Positions 48,542-57,828 of a stretch of DNA of 64,000 bases are shown here, in pieces. The translations under genes were made by a program, and so were the position numbers. Position 1 is the first letter of the stretch. Each line of letters opens with the position of its first letter. The stretch spans positions 54,137 to 118,136 of the forward strand of contig JABZGZ010000001.1 of assembly GCA_015259105.1 (NCBI GenBank), in the 5' to 3' direction. The notes under the pieces were generated by a model. It was not told the DNA's origin. It did no database searches and saw only the letters and a program-made list of their open reading frames with translations. The DNA comes from Atopobium sp. (lineage in GTDB: Bacteria > Actinomycetota > Coriobacteriia > Coriobacteriales > Atopobiaceae).

Positions 48542-48569
48542 TCTGCATCTTCGTGTTGTAAATTCGTGA

Positions 48570-48612
48570 AAGAAGGACGGATGTTTCTCTGTGGAGCATT
48601 CGTCCTTCTTGC
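48570..48612 (+). terminator. Terminator after the Bce-like permease
   Basis: A 14-bp stem (48570-48583 with 48597-48610, one mismatch) has arms containing GAAGGACGG and TCGTCCTTC. It is followed by TTG rather than a long T run, so efficiency may be moderate. Confidence 0.65.
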
Positions 48613-48676
48613 TTAGGTAAAATAGAAACGTTATGTCAGATGGTATCTGTGCAGAGCACATACTCAAGGAGGCATC

Positions 48677-49240
48677 ATGGGTCTTTGGTCAAAGGTTAAA
48701 AATGTGTTTGTTCCTTCTAACGGAACAGAGCAGCCTCAGAAGGCTACATTTGCTACCAGGGAAGACACTATCTATGCACCAGTTTCTGGTGTCCTGGTAA
48801 GCGTACAAGAGGTTCACGATGAGGTAATCTCAAGCGGTCTCTTTGGCCAGGGCTATGGCATTTTGCCCGTTGGTCTTGATTGCGTTTATGCTCCTTGCAA
48901 TGCTCGCGTTACCGCAACTAACGTAACCAATCACTCAATTGGCCTTACCACTGATACTGGTATTGAGATTTTGATTCACATTGGTGTTGGTACCATCGAG
49001 ATGAACGGTAAGGGTTTTACCCGTTACGTTCACGCCAACGATGAGGTAAAGGCCGGTACTCCACTGATTTCATTTGATGCTGCTGCTATTGAAGAAGCAG
49101 GATATGAGAACGTTGTGGTTGTTACTGTTGTTAATGCAGATCAGTATGAGCGCATCGATCTTATTGGCGAGTCTGGAACGCTGATTGGTGGTCGTCCACT
49201 GGTTAAGATTGGCGATCCTCTGATGTGCGTCAAGCACTAG
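48677..49240 (+). CDS. crr: PTS glucose-type EIIA (Crr-like)
   Basis: A 187-residue EIIA of the glucose superfamily. The two active-site histidines are His86 in NVTNHSIGL and His101 in EILIHIGVGTIEMNG. APVSGVLVSVQEV and FGQGYGILP match the fold. AAGGAGG precedes ATG. No sugar-specific EIIBC gene is next to it, so it probably serves several membrane components. The stop is directly followed by GGTTTCTCGG, a variant of the dispersed motif. Confidence 0.93.
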   Translation: MGLWSKVKNVFVPSNGTEQPQKATFATREDTIYAPVSGVLVSVQEVHDEVISSGLFGQGYGILPVGLDCVYAPCNARVTATNVTNHSIGLTTDTGIEILIHIGVGTIEMNGKGFTRYVHANDEVKAGTPLISFDAAAIEEAGYENVVVVTVVNADQYERIDLIGESGTLIGGRPLVKIGDPLMCVKH

Positions 49241-49282
49241 GGTTTCTCGGCAGCAAAGCATCTGCAATAAACGAGGTTTTAC

Positions 49283-50344
49283 ATGCTTAGAGTTACTAAG
49301 GCAATTCTTCACGTCTTTGATTTTGAGACGGGAACTAAATACTTCTCTCAATCTACCTTGGATTTAGAGGATCGTCAGACAAAGTCATACGTACAGCGTA
49401 GACTGCGTAAAATTACGGCAAATCCAGAGTCCAGGCACGGAGAGTTTGCTCCTACCAGCAATTTTGCTGGAGGTCTTCAGGAGTATGCTCACGGAGACGT
49501 TGAGTTTGTAGAGTTTTCTCATCAGATTGCTCAGTGGTTCTGGGAAGAGCTTCGTCGTGCTGATGACGTTGAGCAGTGCGATCTTCTTGTAGCGGACTAC
49601 CTTGATACCGATGCTGGCCAGGCGCTTGCTAGTGCTACTGCAGACGATGAGGACGCTCAGGTTGAGGCATTTGAGGGCGAGGGAAGACGTCTTTTTGCCA
49701 TTGTGCTTCTTCCGCGCAAGCAGGCTTTTATTCATGACGTCAACGGCTCTGCAAATGAGATTTTGCGCCAAGATGCAACGCTGCCATCTCCAACGCAAAA
49801 GGTTGATTCATATGCAGTGATTGACTTGGACACTGGCGCCATTGATTTTCACGATCATGATCGCTCTGTAGCAGGAGAGGGAAAGTTCATCATCCCAGAG
49901 CTCTTCCTGGAGTGTACGTCAGAAGCATCAAGTCATGAAGTTATTGGCGAGGTAACTGTTATTGTTCAAGACTTGGCAGAAGAGTATGGACTTGAGCCTG
50001 CTGTTGAGGTGTCTCGTGCTAAGGCTGCCGTTGCAGAAGCAGCAGAGGCAGAAGAGGTAGTAGACCCTATCAAGGTTGGTAAGCGTATCTTTGAGGAGCG
50101 TCCTGAGATTCAGGAAAAGTACGAGGCTCAGGTGGCAAGTAGAGAGCTCCCCGAAGAAGTTCCTGTTAAACGCGGTGTTGCTAACAGAATTGCAAAGAAT
50201 CATAAGATTCGCACCGATACAGGAATTGAGATTTCATTCCCTTCAAACCTAACGGATCGTCCAGGTTACCTAGAATTTTCTCACGAGTCTGACGGTAGGA
50301 TTACCATATCAATAAAAAATGTTGCACATATTGAAAACCGCTAA
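49283..50344 (+). CDS. Nucleoid-associated protein (NdpA/YejK family)
   Basis: A 353-residue protein that fits the 37-kDa nucleoid-associated family. The N-terminal part begins VTKAILHVFDFETGTKYFS and contains an acidic middle (ATADDEDAQVEAFEGEG); the later AIVLLPRKQAFIHD and the C-terminal IRTDTGIEISFPSNL, followed by GYLEFSHESDGRITI, are as expected. Family members bind DNA, but the role is poorly known. No partner is nearby. ATG is preceded by an ACGAGG site. Confidence 0.8.
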   Translation: MLRVTKAILHVFDFETGTKYFSQSTLDLEDRQTKSYVQRRLRKITANPESRHGEFAPTSNFAGGLQEYAHGDVEFVEFSHQIAQWFWEELRRADDVEQCDLLVADYLDTDAGQALASATADDEDAQVEAFEGEGRRLFAIVLLPRKQAFIHDVNGSANEILRQDATLPSPTQKVDSYAVIDLDTGAIDFHDHDRSVAGEGKFIIPELFLECTSEASSHEVIGEVTVIVQDLAEEYGLEPAVEVSRAKAAVAEAAEAEEVVDPIKVGKRIFEERPEIQEKYEAQVASRELPEEVPVKRGVANRIAKNHKIRTDTGIEISFPSNLTDRPGYLEFSHESDGRITISIKNVAHIENR

Positions 50345-50376
50345 ATCCTATCTCTGACCTCACAATTTAGAGCCAA

Positions 50377-50405
50377 AACTCCCCGAAATTTGTTTCGGAG
50401 AGTTT
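50377..50405 (+). terminator. Terminator after the nucleoid-associated gene
   Basis: A stem AACTCCCCGAAA / TTTCGGAGAGTT with one internal mismatch and a four-base loop is followed by a short T tract. Confidence 0.65.
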
Positions 50406-50422
50406 GTAAATTACGTATCTTT

Positions 50423-50452
50423 TTGAATATCATCGTGTATCTCGGGTAGAAT
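50423..50452 (+). promoter_or_regulatory. Probable promoter of the wall hydrolase gene
   Basis: TTGAAT (50423-50428) and TAGAAT (50447-50452) with an 18-base spacer stand 48 bases upstream of the start codon. Confidence 0.55.
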
Positions 50453-50500
50453 AGTCTCTCAAAGGTCACACCATACTACTAAACGTTCTAGGAGACCCTT

Positions 50501-51742
50501 ATGAGTTTAAAGAAACAGCAAAGCACAACCATTGAGGAGCAGAGCGCTGCTCTTTTCAATCGTCGTGATGCTCTTAAGATTTTTGCCGGCATGGGCATTG
50601 CTGCCGCTGCCGTTACTGCATCTCTGATTAATACTCGCCCTGCTTTTGGTGTTACCCAGGCTCAGATTGATGCTGCTCGTAGCGATTACGATGCTGCTCA
50701 GAAGCTGCTCGATGAGATTTCTAATGAAGTCTCCAACATGCAGGCAAGCCTTAATGACACTAACTCTCAGATTGGCGCTATTTCTGATCAGATTGCAGAT
50801 AAGCAGAATCAGATTGATGTTAAGCAGAAAGAGATTTCTGAAAAGGAAGCTCAGATTGCCGAGAAGAGAAAAGAACTTGGCGCTCGTATGTCCAGCAACT
50901 ACAAGGCTGGCCCAGCTGGTGCTTTGGAGATGATTCTTTCTTCTGCAAGCTTTGAGGAGCTCACTTCTAACATTTACTACCTCGATAAGATTTCTGAGTC
51001 CGATCAGAAGATGATTGAGGAAGTTAAGAACCTGAAGGCCGCTCTTGAGTCTGATAAGGCTGCTCTTCAGTCCGAGAAGACCGAGCTAGAGAATAAGAAG
51101 GCTGAACTTGAGAATCTCCGTGCTTCTCAGGAGTCTCAGCTTAATGATATTTCTGCTCGTCAGGCGGACGCTGCAAACGTTGTTGCAAATCTTGATGACA
51201 ACGTAAAAGAGCTTATCGCTCAGCGTGATTCTGAGCTTCTTGCTGCTCAGCAGGAGGCAGAGCGTGTTGCTGCTCAGCGTGCTGCCGCATCAAGCAACAG
51301 CGATGGCGGTAGTAGCTACTATGGTGGCGGTGGCGGAGGAGGAACCTCTTCTGCTGGTTCTGGTTCTGCTGCTGCAGTTGTTAATGCTGCAGGCTATACC
51401 GGATCTACCGGTGCTGGCTTCTGTGCTGCTTGGGTTTCTAATGTCTTCTCAAACGCAGGTGTTGGCACCTTCTATGGCAACGCTTGTGATATGTACTATT
51501 CCTGGTGCTACTCTACTGATCAGAGCGCTATTGAGCCTGGCATGATTATTGCTGTCCCAACCCTTGGTGGTTCTGCTGCAGCTCTGATTTACGGCCACGT
51601 TGGCATTTACATTGGTGGCGGCATGGTCAGGCACTGCCTCTCTGGTATTGTAAGAAGCCAGAGCTTGAGTTCTTGGATTTCTCAGCTTGGTGCTTTGAGT
51701 ACTCCAAGGTGGGGCTGGCTTGGCGGCGTTGTCCTAAGCTAA
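50501..51742 (+). CDS. Probable Tat-exported coiled-coil peptidoglycan hydrolase (NlpC/P60- or CHAP-like)
   Basis: A 413-residue protein. Its N-terminus has a twin-arginine signal (NRRDALKIFAG, Arg21-Arg22) followed by a hydrophobic Ala-rich stretch and a likely cleavage after RPAFG. Residues ~50-265 form a coiled coil like PcsB/CwlO proteins. A Gly/Ser linker with GGGGGGG leads to a C-terminal cysteine-peptidase-like domain with Cys in GAGFCAAWVSNVF and His in YGHVGIYIGG. This fits a cell-division wall hydrolase. tatA and tatC are encoded in this window. Confidence 0.85.
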   Translation: MSLKKQQSTTIEEQSAALFNRRDALKIFAGMGIAAAAVTASLINTRPAFGVTQAQIDAARSDYDAAQKLLDEISNEVSNMQASLNDTNSQIGAISDQIADKQNQIDVKQKEISEKEAQIAEKRKELGARMSSNYKAGPAGALEMILSSASFEELTSNIYYLDKISESDQKMIEEVKNLKAALESDKAALQSEKTELENKKAELENLRASQESQLNDISARQADAANVVANLDDNVKELIAQRDSELLAAQQEAERVAAQRAAASSNSDGGSSYYGGGGGGGTSSAGSGSAAAVVNAAGYTGSTGAGFCAAWVSNVFSNAGVGTFYGNACDMYYSWCYSTDQSAIEPGMIIAVPTLGGSAAALIYGHVGIYIGGGMVRHCLSGIVRSQSLSSWISQLGALSTPRWGWLGGVVLS

Positions 51743-51770
51743 GGTATTGGCCCCTCATAACTTGTAATGT

Positions 51771-51805
51771 AAAAGAGCTTGGTTGCATGCAACCAAGCTC
51801 TTTTT
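51771..51805 (+). terminator. Strong terminator after the wall hydrolase gene
   Basis: A 16-bp perfect inverted repeat, AAAAGAGCTTGGTTGC with its complement and a two- to four-base loop, ends in five T residues. Confidence 0.93.
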
Positions 51806-51932
51806 GATGTCTCTTTGACGCAAAAAAGCAGGGTAAAAACCTTGAAAAGCTTGAGAAAATTCTTGAGAAGCTTGTATGTAGAGAAGAACTTCCAAAATTT
51901 CACTACGTACGGCACATGATGATGCTTTCTCA

Positions 51933-52088
51933 ATGCACCTTAAGGCGTCAGCCATGGTAATGTACTGGGTTGAAACCTTGTGCGAATGGTCTCGCCGTGG
52001 AGGTGCCAAAGCAGACCGTGCACTCTTACAGACAGTTGCTGGAGAGACGGATGCGGCAATTGCCACTGTGACGAAAAGTTATAAGTGA
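51933..52088 (+). pseudogene. Short orphan ORF, possible gene remnant at the island edge
   Basis: In the 369-base gap between the wall hydrolase and the ABC operon, a 51-codon frame from ATG 51933 (open back to a TAG at 51879) reads like a true protein end: MVMYWVETLCEWSRRGGAKA followed by an amphipathic tail ending TVTKSYK. It has no ribosome site and no recognised family. It may be the 3' remnant of a gene lost when the island arrived. The rest of the gap holds only the terminator and short CTTGAGAA repeats. Confidence 0.3.
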
Positions 52089-52111
52089 CAATAGAGTTGT
52101 AGCCATGAAGT

Positions 52112-53860
52112 TTAAGAGCGTATGATACGCCATCCAGCAGCTTCCCGGCGCATCTCGATAAAGCGCCGGTAGATACCAGCCTCCTTCATTAGCTCATTAT
52201 GTGTACCACGCTGAACGATGCGCCCGCCGTCGATCACAAGGATCTGGTCAGCATCGCGCACCGTGTTCAGGCGATGTGCAATGGTAACAAGGGTCTTTCC
52301 TCGTGTCAGTTCCGTTACTGCCTGCATAAGCAGGTGCTCGTTTTCCGGGTCGACCGAGCTCGTAGCCTCGTCAAGGATGACGATCGGCGCATCCTTCATG
52401 ATGGCGCGTGCAATGGATACTCTCTGGCGCTCTCCACCGGAAAGGTTTGCCCCACCTTCCTCAAGCACCGTGTCGTAGCCGTCAGGAAGTTCCATAATGA
52501 AATCATGGCAGCGTGCGCGTTTTGCTGCGGCGATGACCTCTTCGCGCGGTGCATCGGGGCGACCAAAGCGAATGTTATTCTCGACGGTGTCATTGAACAG
52601 GTATACGCTCTGGAACACCATCGATATGTTTGCAAGCAGGCTTTCCGCCGTTCCCTCGCGGACATCAATGCCGCCGATGGTAACGTGACCCTTATCGACA
52701 TCCCAAAAGCGCGCAAGCAGATTCACCAGCGTTGTTTTACCCGAGCCGCTCGGGCCGACAAGCGCGCAGGTTGAGCCTTCGGGAATAAAGAGTGTTACTC
52801 CTTCTATGACACGACGGCCGTCACCGTAACCGAATGAGACATCCTCCATGGCCAGGGCAAATCCGTCGGGTGAGCGCGTCTCATCCGTAAGGTCTTGCTT
52901 TGGCACCGAGCATACCTCGTCAATGCGGTTAAGCTCTCCTTCGATCTTCTTGGTGAGAAACGCACTGTTGTGCGCGCTGATAAGCTCTCCATAGATCATG
53001 AAAGCGGCAACCAGCAGCGTGAGCGCCCACGAGAGAGACAGAGCGCCTGTCAGATACAGTGTGCATGCGGCGAGAAGAACTCCGCAGCTTGCAAGGTTGA
53101 ACACGAGCGCATAGAGCTTGAGGATACCTTGTGCCGCCTGCTCTTGATCGTAATCTGCCTGGCGTTTCCGCTCAAAGGATGCCTTTGCTGCGGCAAGTGC
53201 GTCATCGGGTGTCGCGAATGCCCGCAATACAGCCATGCCGCAGACGTATTCGATCACCTTGTCAGTCATTTCCTCCTGTGCGGCAGTGACCTCCCGTGTG
53301 ACGGCGGTCGAGCGTCTTCTCAGCCAATCCAAAACAATAAGGCCTACGGCAATGCCGACAAAGGTAATGAAGGCAACCGGTGGCGCTTGAAACAGGAAGA
53401 ACAGACTCATGATCACTGCCATGGCTACGCCGCCCGAGAGTCCCGTGAGACAGATGGTCATGAACTCTTCGAGTTGGTGCACCGTGGTAGTGAGTGTGGT
53501 GGTTATCGCCGAGAGACGCTGCTCTGAGAAGTAGCCCATGGGAGCGCCTTTTAAGCGGTCGCCCACCCGTAGCCGCAGATCACGGAAGATGTGGAACCCC
53601 TCGGCGTCCATCTGTATGTCCACGAGATATTGGAAGGCAAACTGACCCGCTACGCTGATGGCGAGGATCCCTAAACATTGTAGGGCAACTCCTGCGCTCA
53701 GGTGACTTCGCATCTCAAGGGCCCACCATACCGCTATGAGCATTCCGGACATGAAGAACGCTTTAATGACATTACAGACCATGCCTGCCATGAGGCTGCG
53801 GCGTGATGCCGGTGAGAAGCTTCCGGCCAAGTCAAGGATGCGTTTCATTATTGCAAACAT
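52112..53860 (-). CDS. ABC transporter, fused membrane and ATPase half (second partner)
   Basis: A 582-residue half-transporter: six membrane helices (residues ~20-300) and an ATPase domain (Walker A GPSGSGKTTL, Q-loop MVFQSVYLFNDTVENN, signature [14 protein letters not shown], Walker B VILDEATSSVDPENE). AGAGGAAC precedes ATG 53860, which overlaps the end of the upstream gene by 13 bases. It almost surely pairs with that gene as a heterodimer. Such exporter-fold pairs (YbtPQ, IrtAB) can import iron-siderophores. A palindrome GCGTATGATACGC overlaps its end. Confidence 0.92.
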   Translation of the reverse strand: MFAIMKRILDLAGSFSPASRRSLMAGMVCNVIKAFFMSGMLIAVWWALEMRSHLSAGVALQCLGILAISVAGQFAFQYLVDIQMDAEGFHIFRDLRLRVGDRLKGAPMGYFSEQRLSAITTTLTTTVHQLEEFMTICLTGLSGGVAMAVIMSLFFLFQAPPVAFITFVGIAVGLIVLDWLRRRSTAVTREVTAAQEEMTDKVIEYVCGMAVLRAFATPDDALAAAKASFERKRQADYDQEQAAQGILKLYALVFNLASCGVLLAACTLYLTGALSLSWALTLLVAAFMIYGELISAHNSAFLTKKIEGELNRIDEVCSVPKQDLTDETRSPDGFALAMEDVSFGYGDGRRVIEGVTLFIPEGSTCALVGPSGSGKTTLVNLLARFWDVDKGHVTIGGIDVREGTAESLLANISMVFQSVYLFNDTVENNIRFGRPDAPREEVIAAAKRARCHDFIMELPDGYDTVLEEGGANLSGGERQRVSIARAIMKDAPIVILDEATSSVDPENEHLLMQAVTELTRGKTLVTIAHRLNTVRDADQILVIDGGRIVQRGTHNELMKEAGIYRRFIEMRREAAGWRIIRS

Positions 53861-55635
53861 GAGGGTTCCTCTTCTGCGTTGACGGTAGAGCTCATATGTT
53901 CTTTCCACATGCGAGCATACAAAGGACAGGTTTTCAGCAATTCACCGTGAAGTCCGCGCGCAACGATGCGTCCGCCGTCCATGACGAGGATCTGGTCGGC
54001 GCCTGTGATCGTTGATAGGCGGTGGGCGATAGTAACAAGTGTTTTTCCTGCTACAAGCTTGCTCAAGGCTCGCTCTACCAGAGCTTCGTTTTCAGGATCG
54101 GCATAGGCAGTGGCCTCATCAAGAATGACGATGGAAGCATCTTTTAAGATGGCGCGGGCAATGGTGATGCGTTGGCGCTCGCCGCCGGAAAGCCTTGCAC
54201 CTGCCTCACCGGCAGGAGTGCGATACCCTTGAGGAAGCCGGCTGATGAACTCATGAGCGCCGGCTGCACGTGCAGCAGTCTCGACCTCTTCATCGGTTGC
54301 ATCCGGCATGCCCATGCGGATGTTGTCGGCGATGGTCCTATCAAACAAAAACGTGTCCTGTGCCACATACGAGACGTGCTCCATAAGCTGCTCGAAGGGA
54401 ATGTCTCGCACATCGGTACCGCCGAATGAAATGCATCCGGAACGTACATCCCAGAAACCGGCCATAAGCTTAGCTACCGTTGATTTGCCCGATCCGCTGG
54501 GTCCTACGATAGCCGTGATCTGCCCCGGCTCCGTCTTAAAGTTGATATCGTGCAACACCTCCGTACCCTCATGATAAGAAAAAGAGACGTTCTCAAAAGT
54601 GAATGACTTGCCGTCAAGCATTACGCGCTCACTTGGCCGTGAGAGCTCAGGCTCTCCTAAAAAGTCCCAGACTACGTTCAGGCAGGTATCCATACGTGAA
54701 ATTTGGCCTGCCGCCTGGGAGAACTTGAGTATTCCTCCGATGAATCCCAATGGGATGGTGATGCACACCATGAAGGCAGGCAATGTGATCCGTCCGACCG
54801 AAAGCAGCCAAACGCCGAGCGGTAGCGAGAAGAGCAGCGTACAGGGGACGATAGCCCGTATCGCCGCCATCCATATCCAGCTTTGGTGAAACCATGCAAG
54901 CGTGGAGTCGTGATATTCGGCTACCGCCTCGGAAAACGAGCCGTATGAGGATGCGGTGCGTCCGAACGCTTTGATCACCTGGATACCGTTGACATACTCT
55001 ACCAGCGTTGAGTTCATCCGCTGTTCGCTCGCAATATAGCGGGCCATTTTGGGCTTATAGTCCCGCATCATGCCAAGATAGAAGAGCAGGCATAAGGGGA
55101 TCGTGGCAATCCCGGCAAGTCCCATACGCCAGTTGATGGCGAATACGATGATCATTGCCAAAAGCGGCGCAAATACCGTGCTTGGAAGCTCGGGCATGAA
55201 GTGCGCAATGGCGTCCTCAAGTTGGTTCACGTTGTCTACGAACCGGTTCTTGAACGTGCCCGTCGGCGTGTCGACGATGGTCCCCATGGGCACACGAGCC
55301 ATCTTCTCTGCCATCTGCTCACGCATGGTGCGTAGAGCCTTGAAGGCGATCCCGTGGCTGATCATGGAAGAGCGCCAGGTGAACAGGAACTTTGCAATCT
55401 GGGCCGCTGCTGCTGCGGCTGATAGGAGAGCAGCTGACTCAAGCGTGAGCGTCCCTTCCGCCAATCCCGCGGCAAGTAAGGCAACGACAATATAAGGAAC
55501 CATGCCTGCCGCCTCGCCTATGCATGCTAGAAGAAGCGAGAAGAGCATTCGATTCCTGTCGGGCCGCATAAAATAGAAAAGCTTTGAAAATGCACTGGGA
55601 CGTGCCGTCCGGTCTTTTGGCGTAATGTGACTCAT
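53848..55635 (-). CDS. ABC transporter, fused membrane and ATPase half (first partner)
   Basis: A 595-residue half-transporter. Membrane part residues ~25-310; ATPase part with Walker A GPSGSGKSTV, VAQDTFLFDRTIADNIRMG, signature LSGGERQRITIARA and Walker B VILDEATAYADPENE. The D-loop AYAD differs from the usual SSVD of the partner, so the two ATP sites are unlikely to be equal; I recall similar D-loops in siderophore-type ABC pairs, but this is from memory. Start 55635 has AGAGG upstream at long spacing. It follows the ECF ATPase by seven bases. Confidence 0.92.
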   Translation of the reverse strand: MSHITPKDRTARPSAFSKLFYFMRPDRNRMLFSLLLACIGEAAGMVPYIVVALLAAGLAEGTLTLESAALLSAAAAAAQIAKFLFTWRSSMISHGIAFKALRTMREQMAEKMARVPMGTIVDTPTGTFKNRFVDNVNQLEDAIAHFMPELPSTVFAPLLAMIIVFAINWRMGLAGIATIPLCLLFYLGMMRDYKPKMARYIASEQRMNSTLVEYVNGIQVIKAFGRTASSYGSFSEAVAEYHDSTLAWFHQSWIWMAAIRAIVPCTLLFSLPLGVWLLSVGRITLPAFMVCITIPLGFIGGILKFSQAAGQISRMDTCLNVVWDFLGEPELSRPSERVMLDGKSFTFENVSFSYHEGTEVLHDINFKTEPGQITAIVGPSGSGKSTVAKLMAGFWDVRSGCISFGGTDVRDIPFEQLMEHVSYVAQDTFLFDRTIADNIRMGMPDATDEEVETAARAAGAHEFISRLPQGYRTPAGEAGARLSGGERQRITIARAILKDASIVILDEATAYADPENEALVERALSKLVAGKTLVTIAHRLSTITGADQILVMDGGRIVARGLHGELLKTCPLYARMWKEHMSSTVNAEEEPSCLQ

Positions 55636-55642
55636 GGAGACA

Positions 55643-57124
55643 TCAACCTCTTTTCTGCAATGACAAGTCAACGATGTAATCGCCTGCCAGTTGCGCCAAC
55701 AGTTCGTCGTGCGTTATAACCACAACTGCTTTTTTCTCGGATGCAAGTTTGCGGCACCAATGCACCACCTCGTGCATCCCGTGTCCGTCAAGTCCGCTTG
55801 TGGGCTCGTCAAGTACAATAAGCTCGGCATCTGAGCAGTATGCCGTTGCAAGTATGACGCGCTGCTTCTGCCCGCCGGAAAGACTGGCCGGATGTCGGTC
55901 GGCCAAATCCGTCAGACCAAAAGCTGTCAGTGCCTCCCAGGCGCGTGCCTTGAGTGCATCATCCACCTGTCGGCCAAGCACCACTTCGTCCGCTACGCTG
56001 CCGGCATACAGCTGATAGTCAACGTCCTGCATGACAAAGTAGCTGAGGAGGCGGCGTTCTTTACGGGAAAGATGTTTCCCGTTTCTGGCGACGATGCCTC
56101 TCTGCTCTCGAGCGGCTCCTACAAGGACTTTTGCGAGCGTAGTTTTGCCTGTTCCGTTTTCACCACATATGACCGTTACGGATCCGAATGGAAATTCAGC
56201 GGTAATGCCCTTGATTCCGCGTTTTGTTGAAGGGTATAGATAGGTCACATCTGTCATGTGCCAACCGTCCGCATCCTTTGCGGGATAGGATTTGATTTCA
56301 GAGTCGGATTTCATGTCGGGGTGTCGAAGCCCAAACTTTGCCGTTTCGTGTTCGGAAAGAGACGTGAACTTCTCGACATCCCACCGAGCGGCTATGCGTC
56401 CTTCCTGAAGATATACAAACTCATCGGCTACAGGCAAAAATTGATGGAGTCTATGCTCGGAGATGATCAGTGCCACGCCGTTTCTTTTAAGCTCTCCGAG
56501 GATCTTGATAAGCGACTGAGACCCCTCTGCATCCAAATTTGAAGTGGGTTCGTCAAGTATCAGGATCTGCGGACGGTTGGCTATTGCAGCCGCAAGAGCG
56601 ACGCGCTGTTTTTGTCCGCTTGAGAGCTCGGTGAGCTTCTCGGCAAGAAGTCGGCTGACACCGCTGAGTGTTGCCGCCTCTTGGACAAACTTGATCGTAT
56701 CTGAGGGATCAGTACCCAGATTTTCCAGGGAAAATGCAATTTCGTCGCCTACCGTCCCCATGAAGAATTGACTTCTCGGATCTTGTGTGACTACGCCTAT
56801 GCTTTTCGTGCGATTGCGCGGGGACAGATCAAACACGTCCGTTCCGTGTACAAGGACCACTCCGCTCTTCTCGCCGGGAAAGAAGGTTCCTGCGAGGCCG
56901 TCGATCAGGCGCAGAACCGTTGATTTTCCGCTGCCGGAGCGTCCGCAGAGCACGGTGCATGAGCCTGCCGGGATGTTGAGGCAGATATCCTGTACACAGC
57001 TTTCCGTAGATTCGTATCTGCCGGCTGATACCTCACTATCAGCTGATGTTTCATCTGAAAGCTCAGACTCGTCGAGGTAGTAAAACGAAACGTTCTTCAA
57101 AGCGACGGTTTCCGTACCTCTCAC
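55643..57124 (-). CDS. ECF transporter tandem ATPase
   Basis: A 493-residue protein with two fused ABC ATPase domains, serving as both EcfA and EcfA'. First: Walker A CGRSGSGKST, VTQDPRSQFFMGTVGDEIAF, LSSGQKQRVALAAA and LILDEPTSNLD. Second: Walker A CGENGTGKTT, signature LSGGQKQRVILA, LIVLDEPTSGLDG. GTG 57124 is chosen since GGAGGCGG lies upstream and it overlaps the EcfT stop by four bases. It powers the EcfT/EcfS membrane pair. Confidence 0.92.
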   Translation of the reverse strand: MRGTETVALKNVSFYYLDESELSDETSADSEVSAGRYESTESCVQDICLNIPAGSCTVLCGRSGSGKSTVLRLIDGLAGTFFPGEKSGVVLVHGTDVFDLSPRNRTKSIGVVTQDPRSQFFMGTVGDEIAFSLENLGTDPSDTIKFVQEAATLSGVSRLLAEKLTELSSGQKQRVALAAAIANRPQILILDEPTSNLDAEGSQSLIKILGELKRNGVALIISEHRLHQFLPVADEFVYLQEGRIAARWDVEKFTSLSEHETAKFGLRHPDMKSDSEIKSYPAKDADGWHMTDVTYLYPSTKRGIKGITAEFPFGSVTVICGENGTGKTTLAKVLVGAAREQRGIVARNGKHLSRKERRLLSYFVMQDVDYQLYAGSVADEVVLGRQVDDALKARAWEALTAFGLTDLADRHPASLSGGQKQRVILATAYCSDAELIVLDEPTSGLDGHGMHEVVHWCRKLASEKKAVVVITHDELLAQLAGDYIVDLSLQKRG

Positions 57125-57828
57125 AAAACCGCCTCCAACGCATATATGCCGGCGACGGCTGCAGTTACAACAAGAGCGCACATTGCGTCGCGCAAGGTGA
57201 ATCCCACGTGATATACCGACGTTCGTCCTGTACCTATCCCAATCCCTCGCAGTTCGGCCGATGCGGCGAGTTCGTTTGAGAGTCTCAGCGAGCGCATGAC
57301 AAGCGGCGTGTAAAAGCATTCGTATGCGAGCGCGGGGTGTCTCACAATACCCAGTAAGCTGGGGAAGATGCCCCGCATGCGGATTCCGCGAAGTATTGAG
57401 CGCATCTCAAACGGAAGGATCGAGGCAAATCTGAATATCATGCAGATCCCAACGAGGAATTTTTGCGGGAGATGCCACCGGTCGAGTGCGCACATGATCG
57501 CCGAAGGAGAAAGCGAGAAGAACGCGCAGCCGGTCGTAAACGGGGGAATCATGTGCAGCATGCTTACAAAAAGAACTCCGTACAGCCCTGGGAGGGGAAG
57601 AAAGCTCAGGCCGCATATGACTGTGAAGCTCACACAGGTCCTTGTCGCACTTCTCGTCCGTCCGTTTGCGGCGAGATAAGCTGTAGCGAATGCCTGTAAA
57701 AGCACCGTCTCAAGGAGGTTCACTATCAGCATGGATACGATCCCCACAAGAAAGAACGACAACAGATGTGTTCTTGGATCAAGGCCGAGAAGACCGCACT
57801 TGATGTCCGTCTCTTCCATGTCGTTCAT
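57121..57828 (-). CDS. ECF transporter transmembrane protein EcfT
   Basis: A 235-residue membrane protein with about five helices. The two EcfT coupling motifs are seen as ILRGIRMRGIF and SAELRGIG, which contact the tandem ATPase. The start overlaps the end of the S-component gene by four bases (ATGA), and its stop overlaps the ATPase start, so all three are translated together. Confidence 0.9.
   Translation of the reverse strand: MNDMEETDIKCGLLGLDPRTHLLSFFLVGIVSMLIVNLLETVLLQAFATAYLAANGRTRSATRTCVSFTVICGLSFLPLPGLYGVLFVSMLHMIPPFTTGCAFFSLSPSAIMCALDRWHLPQKFLVGICMIFRFASILPFEMRSILRGIRMRGIFPSLLGIVRHPALAYECFYTPLVMRSLRLSNELAASAELRGIGIGTGRTSVYHVGFTLRDAMCALVVTAAVAGIYALEAVL

Noticed and set aside
51755..52066. 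103-codon minus-strand frame in the gap before the ABC operon
   Set aside because: It runs through the strong terminator at 51771-51805 and lacks a ribosome site; the + strand frame at 51933 looks more like protein.
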